A stretch of DNA of 42,927 nt from Mariprofundus sp. UBA1536 (GCA_002323245.1 DCPU01000021.1:1-42927), one strand, 5' to 3'. Positions 26,668 through 34,989 are shown, numbered from the stretch's first letter. The notes: a model not told the origin generated them from the letters alone. Numbers and translations: made by a program.

Positions 26668-27089
26668 TTTTCAGCATCAACAATGAAGCTGAAATGACCC
26701 AGTTTGCTCAAGATTTGGCCAGCAAAGCCCAGGCTGGGCAATGTTTTGCCTTGCAGGGTGATTTGGGTGCGGGCAAAAGTTTTTTAGCCAGGGCAATGAT
26801 GCGAGCCTTGGGCGTCACTGATGAGGCCTTACCCAGCCCTACGTTTGCTATCATTCAAGAATATGAAGCTGCCAACGATTTAAAAATCGCGCATATGGAT
26901 TGGTATAGGCTTGAAGGTCAACACGATATCGAAGCCCTTGGCATTTATGAGTATTTTGACAAACCTTGGCTGACATTCATTGAGTGGACAGAACGCGCGC
27001 CGCAGGTGCTTCCCAAAAACACCACAGTTATTCGCATCAGTTTGGATGATACCGACCAAGACAAACGTAAGGTAGAAATCAACCCATGA
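26664..27089 (+). CDS. tsaE: tRNA threonylcarbamoyladenosine ATPase TsaE
   Basis: A 141-residue P-loop ATPase needed with TsaB/TsaD for the t6A37 modification. The Walker A motif is GDLGAGKSFLAR (about residues 32-43), with PSPTFAIIQEY, HMDWYRLE and the C-terminal FIEWTERAPQVLP as further TsaE motifs. The start codon overlaps the pdxB stop. The stop overlaps the next gene by 4 bases. Confidence 0.95.
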   Translation: MIFSINNEAEMTQFAQDLASKAQAGQCFALQGDLGAGKSFLARAMMRALGVTDEALPSPTFAIIQEYEAANDLKIAHMDWYRLEGQHDIEALGIYEYFDKPWLTFIEWTERAPQVLPKNTTVIRISLDDTDQDKRKVEINP

Positions 27090-27442
27090 GCACCATCACC
27101 ATGTTTGGCATTCCCAATTGCAACAGCATCAAAAAAGCACGCACTTGGCTCACTGAGCAAGATATCACTTTTTCATTTCACGATTATAAAAAACAAGGCA
27201 TTGATGAAGCCAGACTTTCATCGTGGTGCCAACAAACGGGGTTCCAAGTGTTGCTCAATACCCGTGGTACCACTTGGCGCAAGTTATCCGATGCCGATAA
27301 AGCGGACATGAACGAAACCAAAGCGATTTCACTAATGGCCGCACATCCATCGCTGATTAAACGCCCCGTGTTGGCGCTAGGTAATGGCACACTACTTGTA
27401 GGTTTTAAAGAAGCAGACTATCAAGCAGCCTTTTCCAATTAA
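27086..27442 (+). CDS. ArsC/Spx-family (YffB-like) protein
   Basis: A 118-residue thioredoxin-fold protein of the ArsC/Spx family. TMFGIPNCNSIKKAR carries the single N-terminal redox Cys (residue 13), as in YffB. LIKRPVLALGNGTLLVGF is the C-terminal family motif. YffB proteins are usually not arsenate reductases; a glutathione-dependent thiol reductase role is proposed for relatives. It is coupled to tsaE by ATGA overlap and followed after 2 bases by the hydrolase. Confidence 0.85.
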   Translation: MSTITMFGIPNCNSIKKARTWLTEQDITFSFHDYKKQGIDEARLSSWCQQTGFQVLLNTRGTTWRKLSDADKADMNETKAISLMAAHPSLIKRPVLALGNGTLLVGFKEADYQAAFSN

Positions 27443-27444
27443 CC

Positions 27445-28074
27445 ATGGATTATCATAACGAAAAACAAACCATCGCTGGCCCAGCCGGCGCGCTAGAAGC
27501 ATTGTATCATCAAGGCGCAGCTGACAAACCCGCCATTGTCGTTTGTCATCCCCACCCCTTATATGGCGGCACCATGCGCAATAAAGTGGTGTATTGGATG
27601 GCCAGAGCTTTTGAAGATTTGGGTTATTCTGTGCTTCGTTTTAATTTTCGTGGTGTGGAAAAAAGCGAAGGTGTTTGGGCTGATGGTATCGGCGAAGCCG
27701 ATGATGTAAGCGCAGCTTTTGACTGGTTAAGTAAGGCCAACCCTGGCTCCCCCTTATATTTTGCAGGTTTTTCGTTTGGCACCTACGCAGGATTGCAAGC
27801 TGCGCGCAAAGATACACGCATTAAAAAGATGTTGGCCGTCGCTCCGGCTGTGAATTTATGGTCGTTTGATTTTATGCTCGGTGAAACAAGACCCTTTACC
27901 ATCATCCAAGGCACCAAGGATGAAATCGTGCCTTTTGATGCGGTGAAAGATTGGGCTGCTTTGCATCCAGAAGCTACATTATTGACCATTGAAGATGCCG
28001 GACATTTTTTTCCTCAACATATGGATACATTAATGGCATATTGCCGTTTGCTTGATGAAGAAAATGATACTTAG
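27445..28074 (+). CDS. Alpha/beta hydrolase (COG2945-like)
   Basis: A 209-residue serine hydrolase. The nucleophile elbow is GFSFG (about residue 110), with CHPHPLYGGTMRNKVV near the N-terminus, the acid in GTKDEIVP and the His in DAGHFFPQ. The HPHP-GGTM motif marks the COG2945 group. The substrate is unknown. It lacks a signal peptide, so it is cytoplasmic. It lies 31 bases before sdhC. Confidence 0.85.
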   Translation: MDYHNEKQTIAGPAGALEALYHQGAADKPAIVVCHPHPLYGGTMRNKVVYWMARAFEDLGYSVLRFNFRGVEKSEGVWADGIGEADDVSAAFDWLSKANPGSPLYFAGFSFGTYAGLQAARKDTRIKKMLAVAPAVNLWSFDFMLGETRPFTIIQGTKDEIVPFDAVKDWAALHPEATLLTIEDAGHFFPQHMDTLMAYCRLLDEENDT

Positions 28075-28105
28075 ATTTTTCAGATAAAAAAACGAGGTAA
28101 TCAGC

Positions 28106-28489
28106 ATGGCAGGCCAAACCAGTAAACCCTTACCGCTAAGCCCACACATCAGCATTTACCGTTGGCGACTCACCATGCTGGCCAGCATTATGCACCGCGC
28201 CAGTGGTGTATTACTTATCTTGGGTGTGCCATTAGCCTTATGGCTGCTGCTCACCATGGCTCACGGGCATATCGGGTATTTTTACGGCCTCACCTGGATG
28301 CGCAGCACTTATGGGATGATGATTTTATGGTTGGTATCCACAGCCCTTTGTTATCACACTTGTAATGGCATTCGCTTTTTACTCCTTGATATTGGCTACA
28401 CAGACTCACGCGAGATGATGAAATTATCGGCCAAGATTGTTCTTGCGATTACCGTTGTTTTTGCTGTGTTGCTGGCGGTGTGGTTATGA
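28106..28489 (+). CDS. sdhC: Succinate dehydrogenase cytochrome b subunit SdhC
   Basis: A 127-residue protein with three TM helices. SPHISIYRWRLTML and SIMHRASGVLLI form the quinone-side signature, and LCYHTCNGIRFLLLDIGY carries the haem b His ligand. It anchors SdhAB in the inner membrane and forms the quinone site with SdhD. GAGGTAATCAGC precedes the ATG. The stop overlaps the sdhD start (ATGA). Confidence 0.96.
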   Translation: MAGQTSKPLPLSPHISIYRWRLTMLASIMHRASGVLLILGVPLALWLLLTMAHGHIGYFYGLTWMRSTYGMMILWLVSTALCYHTCNGIRFLLLDIGYTDSREMMKLSAKIVLAITVVFAVLLAVWL

Positions 28490-28902
28490 GTGAAAAACAG
28501 ATCTCTAAACCCAAAGATTTAGGCGCAGCAAGCACAGGTTTTGATGATTGGTATTGGCAACGTATCAGTGCTGTTGTGGTCTTGGTGTTACTCACATCGT
28601 TATTTGCAATCTTGCTGCTCACCTATGCTGGCCGCATCCATATCCACACCCTCAACCTGCTCTTTACTCATCCCATCGGTAAAATCCTGACGACTATCTT
28701 GGTTTTAAGCCTTGGCCTGCATATTTGGGTCGGCCTCAAAGTCATATTCGAAGATTATATCCACTTTTCCGCAGGACGATTGGTGATTCTCAATATCATC
28801 CTTATCGGCTTAATCGCTGTGGGTTTATACTTTATGTACAATATATGGGCTGAAGTGGCTTACCACTTTTCTTGTATCCCATGCGGCACAGGAGCGAAGT
28901 AA
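28486..28902 (+). CDS. sdhD: Succinate dehydrogenase membrane anchor SdhD
   Basis: A 138-residue protein with three TM helices. The anchor motif is LGLHIWVGLKVIFEDYIH, containing the haem b His and the DY pair of the quinone site. ATG 28486 overlaps the sdhC stop; a GTG 6 bases upstream is less likely. The stop is 2 bases before the sdhA ATG. Confidence 0.94.
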   Translation: MSEKQISKPKDLGAASTGFDDWYWQRISAVVVLVLLTSLFAILLLTYAGRIHIHTLNLLFTHPIGKILTTILVLSLGLHIWVGLKVIFEDYIHFSAGRLVILNIILIGLIAVGLYFMYNIWAEVAYHFSCIPCGTGAK

Positions 28903-28904
28903 TC

Positions 28905-30704
28905 ATGCCCTATTTATCCAATGAAAATGTAGAACATCATTTTTTTGATGTGGTCATTATTGGCGCTGGCGGTGCTGGTATGCGCTGCGCTTTGCAATTG
29001 GCTGAGGCAGGCCATCGCGTAGCTGTGGTCAGCAAGGTGCTTCCCACTCGCTCGCACACGGTGGCTGCCCAAGGCGGCATGAATGCAGCGTTGGGTAATG
29101 TTAGTGAAGACCATTGGCATTGGCATATGTATGACACCGTCAAAGGCTCAGATTATTTGGGCGATCAAGATGCCATTGAGTTTATGTGCAGGGCTGCACC
29201 TCGCGTAGTTAAAGAGCTTGAGCACCAAGGCGTACCATTTTCGCGGCTGGATAATGGTAAAATTTACCAACGCGCTTTTGGTGGCCAATCCAAAGCCTTT
29301 GGTGAAGGCGGCCAAGCTCTGCGCACATGCGCAGCAGCAGATCGCACAGGGCACGCCATTTTGCATACCATGTATCAACAAAACCTCAAAGCGGGCACCC
29401 ACTTTTTTGAAGAATTTTTCGCCCTTGATTTGATTATGGAAGATGATGCCTGCCATGGCGTGATGGCTTGGGATATCGCCAAAGGCAAATACCATTTGTT
29501 TCAAGCCAAGGCTGTTATTTTAGCCACAGGAGGTGCTGGCAGAATTTTTAAAGCCACCACCAATGCCCATATTTGTACCGGTGATGGCGGCGCGCTTTGT
29601 TTGGATGCGGGGTTGCCTGTGGAAGACATGGAATTTTTCCAATTTCACCCCACTGGCATTGCATATGTTGGTCCACTGATTTCTGAAGCTGTGCGCGGCG
29701 AAGGCGGATATTTACTCAACAGTGAAGGTGAGCGCTTTATGGAGCGTTATGCACCCACAGCCAAAGATTTGGCGTCGCGTGATGTGGTATCGCGCGCCAT
29801 TGCCATTGAGATTCGCGAAGGCCGCGGCTGCGGTAAAAACAAAGATCATGTGTTGTTAAAAGTCGATCATTTGGGCGAAGATGTAATTTTACAAAAACTG
29901 CCCAATATCCATGAACTGGCGCTACGTTTTGCTGGCGTAGACTGCACCAAAGAGCCCATTCCTGTACAGCCCACAGCGCATTACACCATGGGCGGCATTC
30001 CTACCAATCGCTTTACCGAAGTGGTCAAAAACACCGGCAAAGATGGCACAACTGAAGTCAGTGTCGATGGTTTGTTTGCCATTGGTGAAGCTGCTTGCGC
30101 ATCCGTTCACGGTGCTAATCGTCTGGGTGGCAACTCGTTGCTTGAAATTGTTGTTTTTGGCAAAGCCTGCGGCAAGCAAGTGTTGGAGTGGCTGAAAACC
30201 CGCCCCTACCACAACACCATCAACCCTGATGCTTGGCAAGATGGATTTAATCGTGTGGAGCGTTGGTTGGCATCTGATGCTGCGGCAGTGGAGCCTATCG
30301 CCAAGATTCGCGCTGACATGCAAGATATTATGCAAAGCCACTTTAGCGTGTACCGCACTGAAGAGGTGATGCAAGAAGGCGTGGTGGCCATCGAAGATTT
30401 AAGCCAATACATGCGCAAAGCCAGCATCACCGATAAAAATCGTATTTTTAACACCGAGCTGGTGGAAGCCTTGGAGCTGGAAAACCTCATGAGCCTAGCC
30501 AGAGCCACAGCCGCTTGTGCAGCTGCTCGCCAAGAATCGCGCGGCGCCCATGCCCGCGATGATTATCCTGAGCGTGATGATGCGGTTTGGATGAAGCATA
30601 GCCTTGCCACCATCGTGGATAACCAAGTGCAACTGGATTACAAACCCGTGCGCACAGTGCCCATGACAGTTGAATCCTTTCCACCGAAAAAACGGGTGTA
30701 TTAA
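28905..30704 (+). CDS. sdhA: Succinate dehydrogenase flavoprotein subunit SdhA
   Basis: A 599-residue catalytic subunit. VIIGAGGAGMRCALQLAEAG is the FAD Rossmann motif, and KVLPTRSHTVAAQGG holds the His (residue 51) for covalent FAD. FQFHPTGI, then GERFMERYAP, and the catalytic Arg/His region in QPTAHYTMGG, are all present. NRLGGNSLLE is near residue 400. It oxidises succinate to fumarate, passing electrons to SdhB. ATG 28905 (GGAG 10 bases upstream) is preferred over the longer frame at 28872, which overlaps sdhD. Flavinylation would require the SdhE encoded at 9852-10079. Confidence 0.98.
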   Translation: MPYLSNENVEHHFFDVVIIGAGGAGMRCALQLAEAGHRVAVVSKVLPTRSHTVAAQGGMNAALGNVSEDHWHWHMYDTVKGSDYLGDQDAIEFMCRAAPRVVKELEHQGVPFSRLDNGKIYQRAFGGQSKAFGEGGQALRTCAAADRTGHAILHTMYQQNLKAGTHFFEEFFALDLIMEDDACHGVMAWDIAKGKYHLFQAKAVILATGGAGRIFKATTNAHICTGDGGALCLDAGLPVEDMEFFQFHPTGIAYVGPLISEAVRGEGGYLLNSEGERFMERYAPTAKDLASRDVVSRAIAIEIREGRGCGKNKDHVLLKVDHLGEDVILQKLPNIHELALRFAGVDCTKEPIPVQPTAHYTMGGIPTNRFTEVVKNTGKDGTTEVSVDGLFAIGEAACASVHGANRLGGNSLLEIVVFGKACGKQVLEWLKTRPYHNTINPDAWQDGFNRVERWLASDAAAVEPIAKIRADMQDIMQSHFSVYRTEEVMQEGVVAIEDLSQYMRKASITDKNRIFNTELVEALELENLMSLARATAACAAARQESRGAHARDDYPERDDAVWMKHSLATIVDNQVQLDYKPVRTVPMTVESFPPKKRVY

Positions 30705-30705
30705 G

Positions 30706-31416
30706 ATGAGCGAACTAATCAAACTCGAAATCTACCGCTTTAATCCGGAAACCGATGAAAAGCCTTATATGCAAAGCTTTGAAGTGCCGCTTGAAAAGCC
30801 AGGCATGAAGCTTCTTGATGCGCTCAATTATATTAAATGGAACATAGATGGCACCCTCTCTTATCGCCGCTCTTGCGGGGAAGGCGTATGTGGCTCGGAT
30901 GGTTTTAACATCAATGGGGTCAATGGTCTTGGCTGTATCACACCCCTTGAGGGATTGAAGCAGCCTATTCAAATTCGTCCGTTACCAAGTATGGTCGTCA
31001 CTCGTGATTTAATTGTGGATATGACCCACTTTTTCGACCAATACCGCCAAATCAAACCATGGCTACAAAGCAAAAGCCCCGAACCTGAGAACGAACGCCT
31101 ACAAAGCCCGGAAGACAGAGCCAAACTTGATGGCTCGTATGAGTGTATCCTTTGTGGATGCTGCACCACATCTTGCCCATCCTGGTGGTGGAATGGCGAC
31201 AGGTTCTTAGGCCCTGCTGCTTTACTTCAAGCCAACCGCTGGATTCAAGACTCACGTGATGAGGCCACAGGTGAGCGTTTGGATGAACTTGAAGATGCAT
31301 TCAAACTCTACCGCTGCCATCAAATCATGAATTGCATGGAAACCTGCCCCAAAGAGCTTAACCCCACCAAAGCCATCAGCGACATCAAACGGGCGCTGAC
31401 CAAACGGAAGGTATAA
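30706..31416 (+). CDS. sdhB: Succinate dehydrogenase iron-sulfur subunit SdhB
   Basis: A 236-residue protein with the three cluster sites: [2Fe-2S] in CGEGVCGSDGFNINGVNGLGC, [4Fe-4S] in CILCGCCTTSCPSWWW, and [3Fe-4S]/[4Fe-4S] in CHQIMNCMETCPKELNPTKA. It carries electrons from SdhA to the quinone site. ATG 30706 is 1 base past the sdhA stop. This completes sdhCDAB; the DUF493 gene follows at 6 bases. Confidence 0.98.
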   Translation: MSELIKLEIYRFNPETDEKPYMQSFEVPLEKPGMKLLDALNYIKWNIDGTLSYRRSCGEGVCGSDGFNINGVNGLGCITPLEGLKQPIQIRPLPSMVVTRDLIVDMTHFFDQYRQIKPWLQSKSPEPENERLQSPEDRAKLDGSYECILCGCCTTSCPSWWWNGDRFLGPAALLQANRWIQDSRDEATGERLDELEDAFKLYRCHQIMNCMETCPKELNPTKAISDIKRALTKRKV

Positions 31417-31422
31417 TAAAAC

Positions 31423-31710
31423 ATGAGCGACCAAGGCAATATCGAAGAAGAGATTCAGCCCCTACTCACCTTCCCTTGTGACTTTCCATTTAAAGTCATG
31501 GGCATGAATACAGCTGCATTTGAAAACGATTTTATCGTCATGCTGCGCAAACATGTGCCTGATTTGGGTGATGTGGTCTTGGATAAACGCCCCAGCCGCA
31601 ATGGTACCTACGTGGCGCTCAACATCACCTTTACTGCCACCAGCCAAGAGCAACTGGATAATCTGTATCGTGAGGTCACTGCCCACCCAGAAACCCGCAT
31701 GGTGTTATGA
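31423..31710 (+). CDS. DUF493 (YbeD/UPF0250) family protein
   Basis: A 95-residue ACT-like-fold protein. LTFPCDFPFKVMGMN opens the domain, SRNGTYVALNITFTATSQEQLD is the conserved core, and TAHPETRMVL the C-terminal motif. In many proteobacteria it sits beside lipB; here it follows sdhB. The function is unresolved. The stop overlaps the next ATG by 4 bases. Confidence 0.9.
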   Translation: MSDQGNIEEEIQPLLTFPCDFPFKVMGMNTAAFENDFIVMLRKHVPDLGDVVLDKRPSRNGTYVALNITFTATSQEQLDNLYREVTAHPETRMVL

Positions 31711-32342
31711 GCGAGGAAAAAACGCTCTGTTACGTCCACGACCCCATGTGCAGCTGGTGTTGGGCATTTCGCCCCACTCTCACCAAAGTGTTAGCCAATC
31801 TTCCTACCGATATAAACGTAAAATACATAGTTGGCGGCTTAGCACCTGATACCGACACACCCATGGATCAAGCCACCCAAGATATGATTCAACATCACTG
31901 GCACACCATCATTCAGCGCGTGCCAGGCACCCCATTCAACTTTGATTTCTGGACATTAAACACGCCCAAGCGCTCCACCTACCCTGCTTGCCGAGCTGTG
32001 TTAGCCGCAAAAAAACAAGACCCAACCCAAGAAGACGCCATGATTCTTGCCATCCAGCAAGCATATTACCTGCAGGCGAAGAATCCCTCGGAAGAAAATA
32101 CCCTGATTGATTGTGCAGTAGCCATTGGTTTAAATGCCAAGCAGTTTAAGAAAGACCTTCATGACCCGCATACCCAAGAGCAATTGCTTAAAGACATCCA
32201 ACAAGCCCAAACTTTAAACGTCACAGGATTTCCAAGCTTGGTGCTTTTAATCAACAATCAAGCCATACCAATAGCTATTGATTATATCGATGCAAAATTC
32301 ATCAATGCACAAGTGAATCAAGCCCTAAATATGTCATATTAA
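31707..32342 (+). CDS. DsbA-family thioredoxin-like protein
   Basis: A 211-residue thioredoxin-fold protein. The redox motif is DPMCSWCWAFRP near the N-terminus (CxxC, residues 15-18), followed by the helical insertion typical of DsbA/FrnE-like proteins, and cis-Pro in VTGFPSLVLL near residue 175. There is no signal peptide, so it is predicted cytoplasmic and probably of the FrnE/2-hydroxychromene-isomerase-like DsbA group rather than the periplasmic oxidase. It is the last intact gene of the run that begins at map. Confidence 0.88.
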   Translation: MSEEKTLCYVHDPMCSWCWAFRPTLTKVLANLPTDINVKYIVGGLAPDTDTPMDQATQDMIQHHWHTIIQRVPGTPFNFDFWTLNTPKRSTYPACRAVLAAKKQDPTQEDAMILAIQQAYYLQAKNPSEENTLIDCAVAIGLNAKQFKKDLHDPHTQEQLLKDIQQAQTLNVTGFPSLVLLINNQAIPIAIDYIDAKFINAQVNQALNMSY

Positions 32343-32529
32343 AGCTTATCCAAAGGGCTAACCACAGCCCCAAGGTTTTGTTGCAATATATGGGTATAAA
32401 TTTCAGTGGTTTTGACATTGGCATGACCTAGTAGCTTTTGAACCACTCGGATATTGGTTCCTGATTCAAGCAAGTGCGTGGCAAAAGAGTGGCGCAAGGT
32501 ATGTGATTCACTACTCTCTGGTAAGTAAG
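32339..32529 (-). pseudogene. C-terminal remnant of an integron-integrase-like tyrosine recombinase
   Basis: On the minus strand an open stretch of about 63 codons reads HTLRHSFATHLLESG, then LLGHANVKTTEIYTH, and ends NLGAVVSPLDKL before TAA 32339-32341. These supply the HxxR, His and Tyr nucleophile box of tyrosine recombinases. The SPLDKL end after IYTH is like integron integrases (IntI) rather than XerC/D. Directly upstream, at about 32529, the frame hits tandem stops and all homology ends, so the N-terminal two-thirds is gone. It overlaps the end of the DsbA-like gene by 4 bases. The IntI label is inference from the C-terminal tail. Confidence 0.8.
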
Positions 32530-32530
32530 A

Positions 32531-32630
32531 TTATTAAGAATTGAAGGGGTGATGATTCAAGATTCAAGACCTGACACCTTTTTCTTCAAAGTCTTGCAAT
32601 CCGACATTTCTTAATCGTTAATGATGAACC
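32531..32630. repeat. Possible interspersed repeat at the integrase break
   Basis: It contains tandem GATTCAAGATTCAAG, then GACCTGACACC, and further on GTCTTGCAATCCGAC followed by an A/T-rich stretch TTCTTAATCGTTAATGATGAA. The sequence is non-coding, begins where the recombinase homology stops, and resembles short dispersed elements seen in other genomes. That last point is recollection, not a search. Confidence 0.35.
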
Positions 32631-32726
32631 GATGACTCAAAACAAAAATCCATAAAGCTGAGCTAAACAAACCTAAGTAACCTTTAAGCCTACTTTCAGC
32701 TTTAGTAGTTAGCATTCGCATATCAA

Positions 32727-32765
32727 AATAAGCATGTTTGATAGTTTCCAATTGAGATGCTTATT
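32727..32765. promoter_or_regulatory. 9-bp perfect inverted repeat before the haem protein gene
   Basis: AATAAGCAT (32727-32735) and ATGCTTATT (32757-32765) flank 21 bases and lie 33 bases before the start codon at 32799. This could be an operator or a leader hairpin. Confidence 0.4.
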
Positions 32766-32798
32766 GATTTCTGCGCCACAGGCGAAAAGGAGTTTTGT

Positions 32799-33575
32799 AT
32801 GGAACTGAAAAAAATCATGGGTATAGCCGTATTGCTTGGCGCTATCACTTCTGGCGCCACAACTGCAAGCGCAAAATCTGAAGCTTACGCCATGCTCACC
32901 GCCCAATACCCCAACAGCGGCGCATCATGCTTTGTCTGCCATACAGGCTCACCAGGATCGATGACTGCATTTGGTAGCCAATACAAAAGCAATGGCGGCG
33001 ATAAACGCGGCACACTTTCTACGATGATTGCCCTTGAAGGTTTGGATTCCGATAGTGATGGCATTAAAAACATCCTTGAATTCCGCACTGCAACGGATGT
33101 GAATGTTAGCAATGCGGTCAGCGGCATCAAAGCCACCAGTACTGCGGGTGATGTGATTGTATCGGGCTCTAGTGTTTCTGCCGTCAGCCTTAGCCTTGTT
33201 ACAGGCACAGATTTGTATACTGCAGCGGGCATCACACTCGCATCTGGCCAAGAGATTTTAGGCGGCGTAAGCGCAACCCTAACATTGGGCACTGCCGGAC
33301 CTGTGACCATTTCTTATGAAGATGCAGCATCAGGAACTGTGCGTGTCTACGAAGTGGGCAATGCAACTGTGATTACCCCAACTGTGAATGGCTCTGGCAG
33401 CCTCACATTCACCCCAGCCAGCGCAACACCAACAGTATTTGTAGAACGCACAACACCTGCGCCTGTAACCACTACTACATCCAATGGATGTATGACTGAA
33501 GCTGCAACCACACCTTTGATGATATTGTTTGCTTTATTGGGATTAGGATTCTTTGCCCGTCGCAAAAATGCTTAA
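32799..33575 (+). CDS. Secreted haem-c protein with Cys-type C-terminal sorting signal
   Basis: A 258-residue protein. It has a signal peptide (residues 1-25, ending ATTASA), one haem-c motif CFVCH (44-48), and a calcium-binding-like acidic loop DSDSDGIKNILEF (83-95) as in thrombospondin type-3 repeats. A Ser/Thr/Val-rich beta domain follows (about 105-215), then a PAPVTTTTSNG linker. The C-terminus is tripartite: Cys231, a TM helix (about 239-252) and ARRKNA. This resembles the MYXO/JDVT-CTERM class, where a Cys precedes a TM helix and basic tail. AAAAGGAG precedes the ATG. It is probably an outer-surface or membrane-tethered electron-transfer protein. It lies beside a recombinase remnant, so it may be acquired. 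Confidence 0.82.
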   Translation: MELKKIMGIAVLLGAITSGATTASAKSEAYAMLTAQYPNSGASCFVCHTGSPGSMTAFGSQYKSNGGDKRGTLSTMIALEGLDSDSDGIKNILEFRTATDVNVSNAVSGIKATSTAGDVIVSGSSVSAVSLSLVTGTDLYTAAGITLASGQEILGGVSATLTLGTAGPVTISYEDAASGTVRVYEVGNATVITPTVNGSGSLTFTPASATPTVFVERTTPAPVTTTTSNGCMTEAATTPLMILFALLGLGFFARRKNA

Positions 33576-33594
33576 ATACCAGCGCTAGAAACAC

Positions 33595-33640
33595 AAAGGC
33601 CTGCCCCAACCATCCAAGTTGCGGCAGGCCTTTTACTTTT
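33595..33640. terminator. Bidirectional rho-independent terminator
   Basis: An 11-bp perfect stem AAAGGCCTGCC (33595-33605) / GGCAGGCCTTT (33623-33633) has a 17-base loop. It is followed by TTTACTTTT on the plus strand; the minus-strand side also runs into T-rich sequence. It separates the convergent haem-protein and sensor-kinase genes. Confidence 0.85.
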
Positions 33641-33675
33641 GGAGCAGTTTTTTGGTCAAGCTTTTCGATTGATCA

Positions 33676-34989
33676 TCAAACCTCGGGGTGCTGAAGCTGC
33701 AAATTCACTGTCACCCGCAATCCGCCCAGGGCAGCAGAATTCCCAAGCTCAACGTCACCGTGATACGCATCAACAATATCGCGAACAATCGATAAACCCA
33801 ACCCATGCCCCTGCTTAGCTTCATCCAAACGTACGCCACGGCCAAGCACCAGTAATTGCGCTTCTTCATCCATACCCGGCCCATCATCTTCAATAATAAT
33901 ACGCAGGCCATCTACTTCAAACATACGCACAGTCACTTGCCCATTTGCCCATTTGCAGGCGTTATCAATAAGATTGCCTAATAGCTCCATCATATCTTCA
34001 CGATCAGCTGGCATCTGCTGAATATGTTCAACTTGTAGGTCGATATGGATGCGTTGCTGGTATACAGCCGAGAGCGTGGCCACCAAATCGCGCACATCTT
34101 TTTCGGGATGAACCCAATGGCCACCGGGCAATTGGCCTGCGGTTCTGGCACGAGCGAGTTCGCGATTGATGTGGGCCTGAATATTTTTGGCTTGATGCAA
34201 CAGCGAAGCAAAATCCTTGTCATCACGCCTACGCTCTAGGATTTGGAAAATGACAGTCAAGGGCGTTTTCAAGGCATGGGAAAGGTTACCTGTCGCATTT
34301 CTTGAGCGCTGCAAGCGTTGCTGCAAAACAATCAAAAGGTGATTCACTTCTTGTACCAACGGGCTGATTTCAGCAGGCACAGCTTGATGAAGCTTATCAA
34401 TCTCACCGCGCTCAAGTTGTTGCAACTCTTGCCGAACCGCCGACAATGGCCTTAAGCCCCTTCGAATCACCCAAACTTGAATCAAAACCAAGAGCAGCAA
34501 TGCCCCCATCGACAAGGCAAGCATGCGTTTTTGAATGTACAAGGTTATGGCTTCCAACGCAGAGGTATCTTCAGCCACACAAAGCACCATCGATTTACCA
34601 TGCACCACATATTGCTCACACAAAGCCAATAGAGGCTGCTCTTCAGGCCCAACCAAACCGCGATGCACACCCACTTCCAATGCGGGCAACTCCACATCCC
34701 ACAGCGAACGTGAGCGAACGCGTTTGTCATCTTGATAAATTTGAAAATAATGGCCCGAAAATGGGCGCGTAAACACTTCAGGAATATGTTGAAGTTGTTC
34801 CACGTCCAAGAGCGCAGACTGCTCAAGCCAAGCCCTCAAAATCCCTTGGGCATCATCTTTTAAATGCGCGATGACACTCTCTTCGGTGTGCTCACGCATT
34901 TCGTAGCCCACCAACACAGCTTGCGCCGAAAAGAAAACAATCAGACTAGCGGCAAGGCTGATGGTTAAATGTCGGCTAAGGGATTTCAT
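33676..34989 (-). CDS. QseC/PhoQ-like sensor histidine kinase
   Basis: A 437-residue kinase. TM1 (about residues 10-28) and TM2 (about 155-175) flank a periplasmic domain of about 125 residues. A HAMP-like segment follows, then HisKA with the phospho-acceptor in GNLSHALKTPLTVI, and HATPase with LLGNLIDNACKWA, EDDGPGMDEEA and GHGLGLSIVRDI. It phosphorylates the regulator encoded just upstream. ATG 34989 overlaps the regulator stop (ATGA). The periplasmic domain shows no family I recognise. Confidence 0.93.
   Translation of the reverse strand: MKSLSRHLTISLAASLIVFFSAQAVLVGYEMREHTEESVIAHLKDDAQGILRAWLEQSALLDVEQLQHIPEVFTRPFSGHYFQIYQDDKRVRSRSLWDVELPALEVGVHRGLVGPEEQPLLALCEQYVVHGKSMVLCVAEDTSALEAITLYIQKRMLALSMGALLLLVLIQVWVIRRGLRPLSAVRQELQQLERGEIDKLHQAVPAEISPLVQEVNHLLIVLQQRLQRSRNATGNLSHALKTPLTVIFQILERRRDDKDFASLLHQAKNIQAHINRELARARTAGQLPGGHWVHPEKDVRDLVATLSAVYQQRIHIDLQVEHIQQMPADREDMMELLGNLIDNACKWANGQVTVRMFEVDGLRIIIEDDGPGMDEEAQLLVLGRGVRLDEAKQGHGLGLSIVRDIVDAYHGDVELGNSAALGGLRVTVNLQLQHPEV

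Larger units (their letters stand above)
32343..32798. other. Accessory-island junction region (456 bases)
   Basis: It holds the integrase remnant, a probable interspersed repeat (32531-32630), and an inverted repeat (32727-32765) ahead of the haem protein gene. No other coding frame looks real here. Confidence 0.7.

Noticed and set aside
27086..27442. Arsenate reductase
   Set aside because: It has the single N-terminal Cys of YffB/Spx relatives, and no ars genes are nearby.
32355..32370. GGGCT/AGCCC hairpin as terminator of the map-to-DsbA run
   Set aside because: Only a 5-bp stem without an adjacent T-tract, and it lies inside the recombinase remnant.
33576..33640. An attC-like recombination site after the haem protein gene, as expected for an integron cassette
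   Set aside because: CCCAAC and GTTGCGG are there, but the GTTRRRY core is not matched and the sequence is explained fully by an 11-bp terminator stem.
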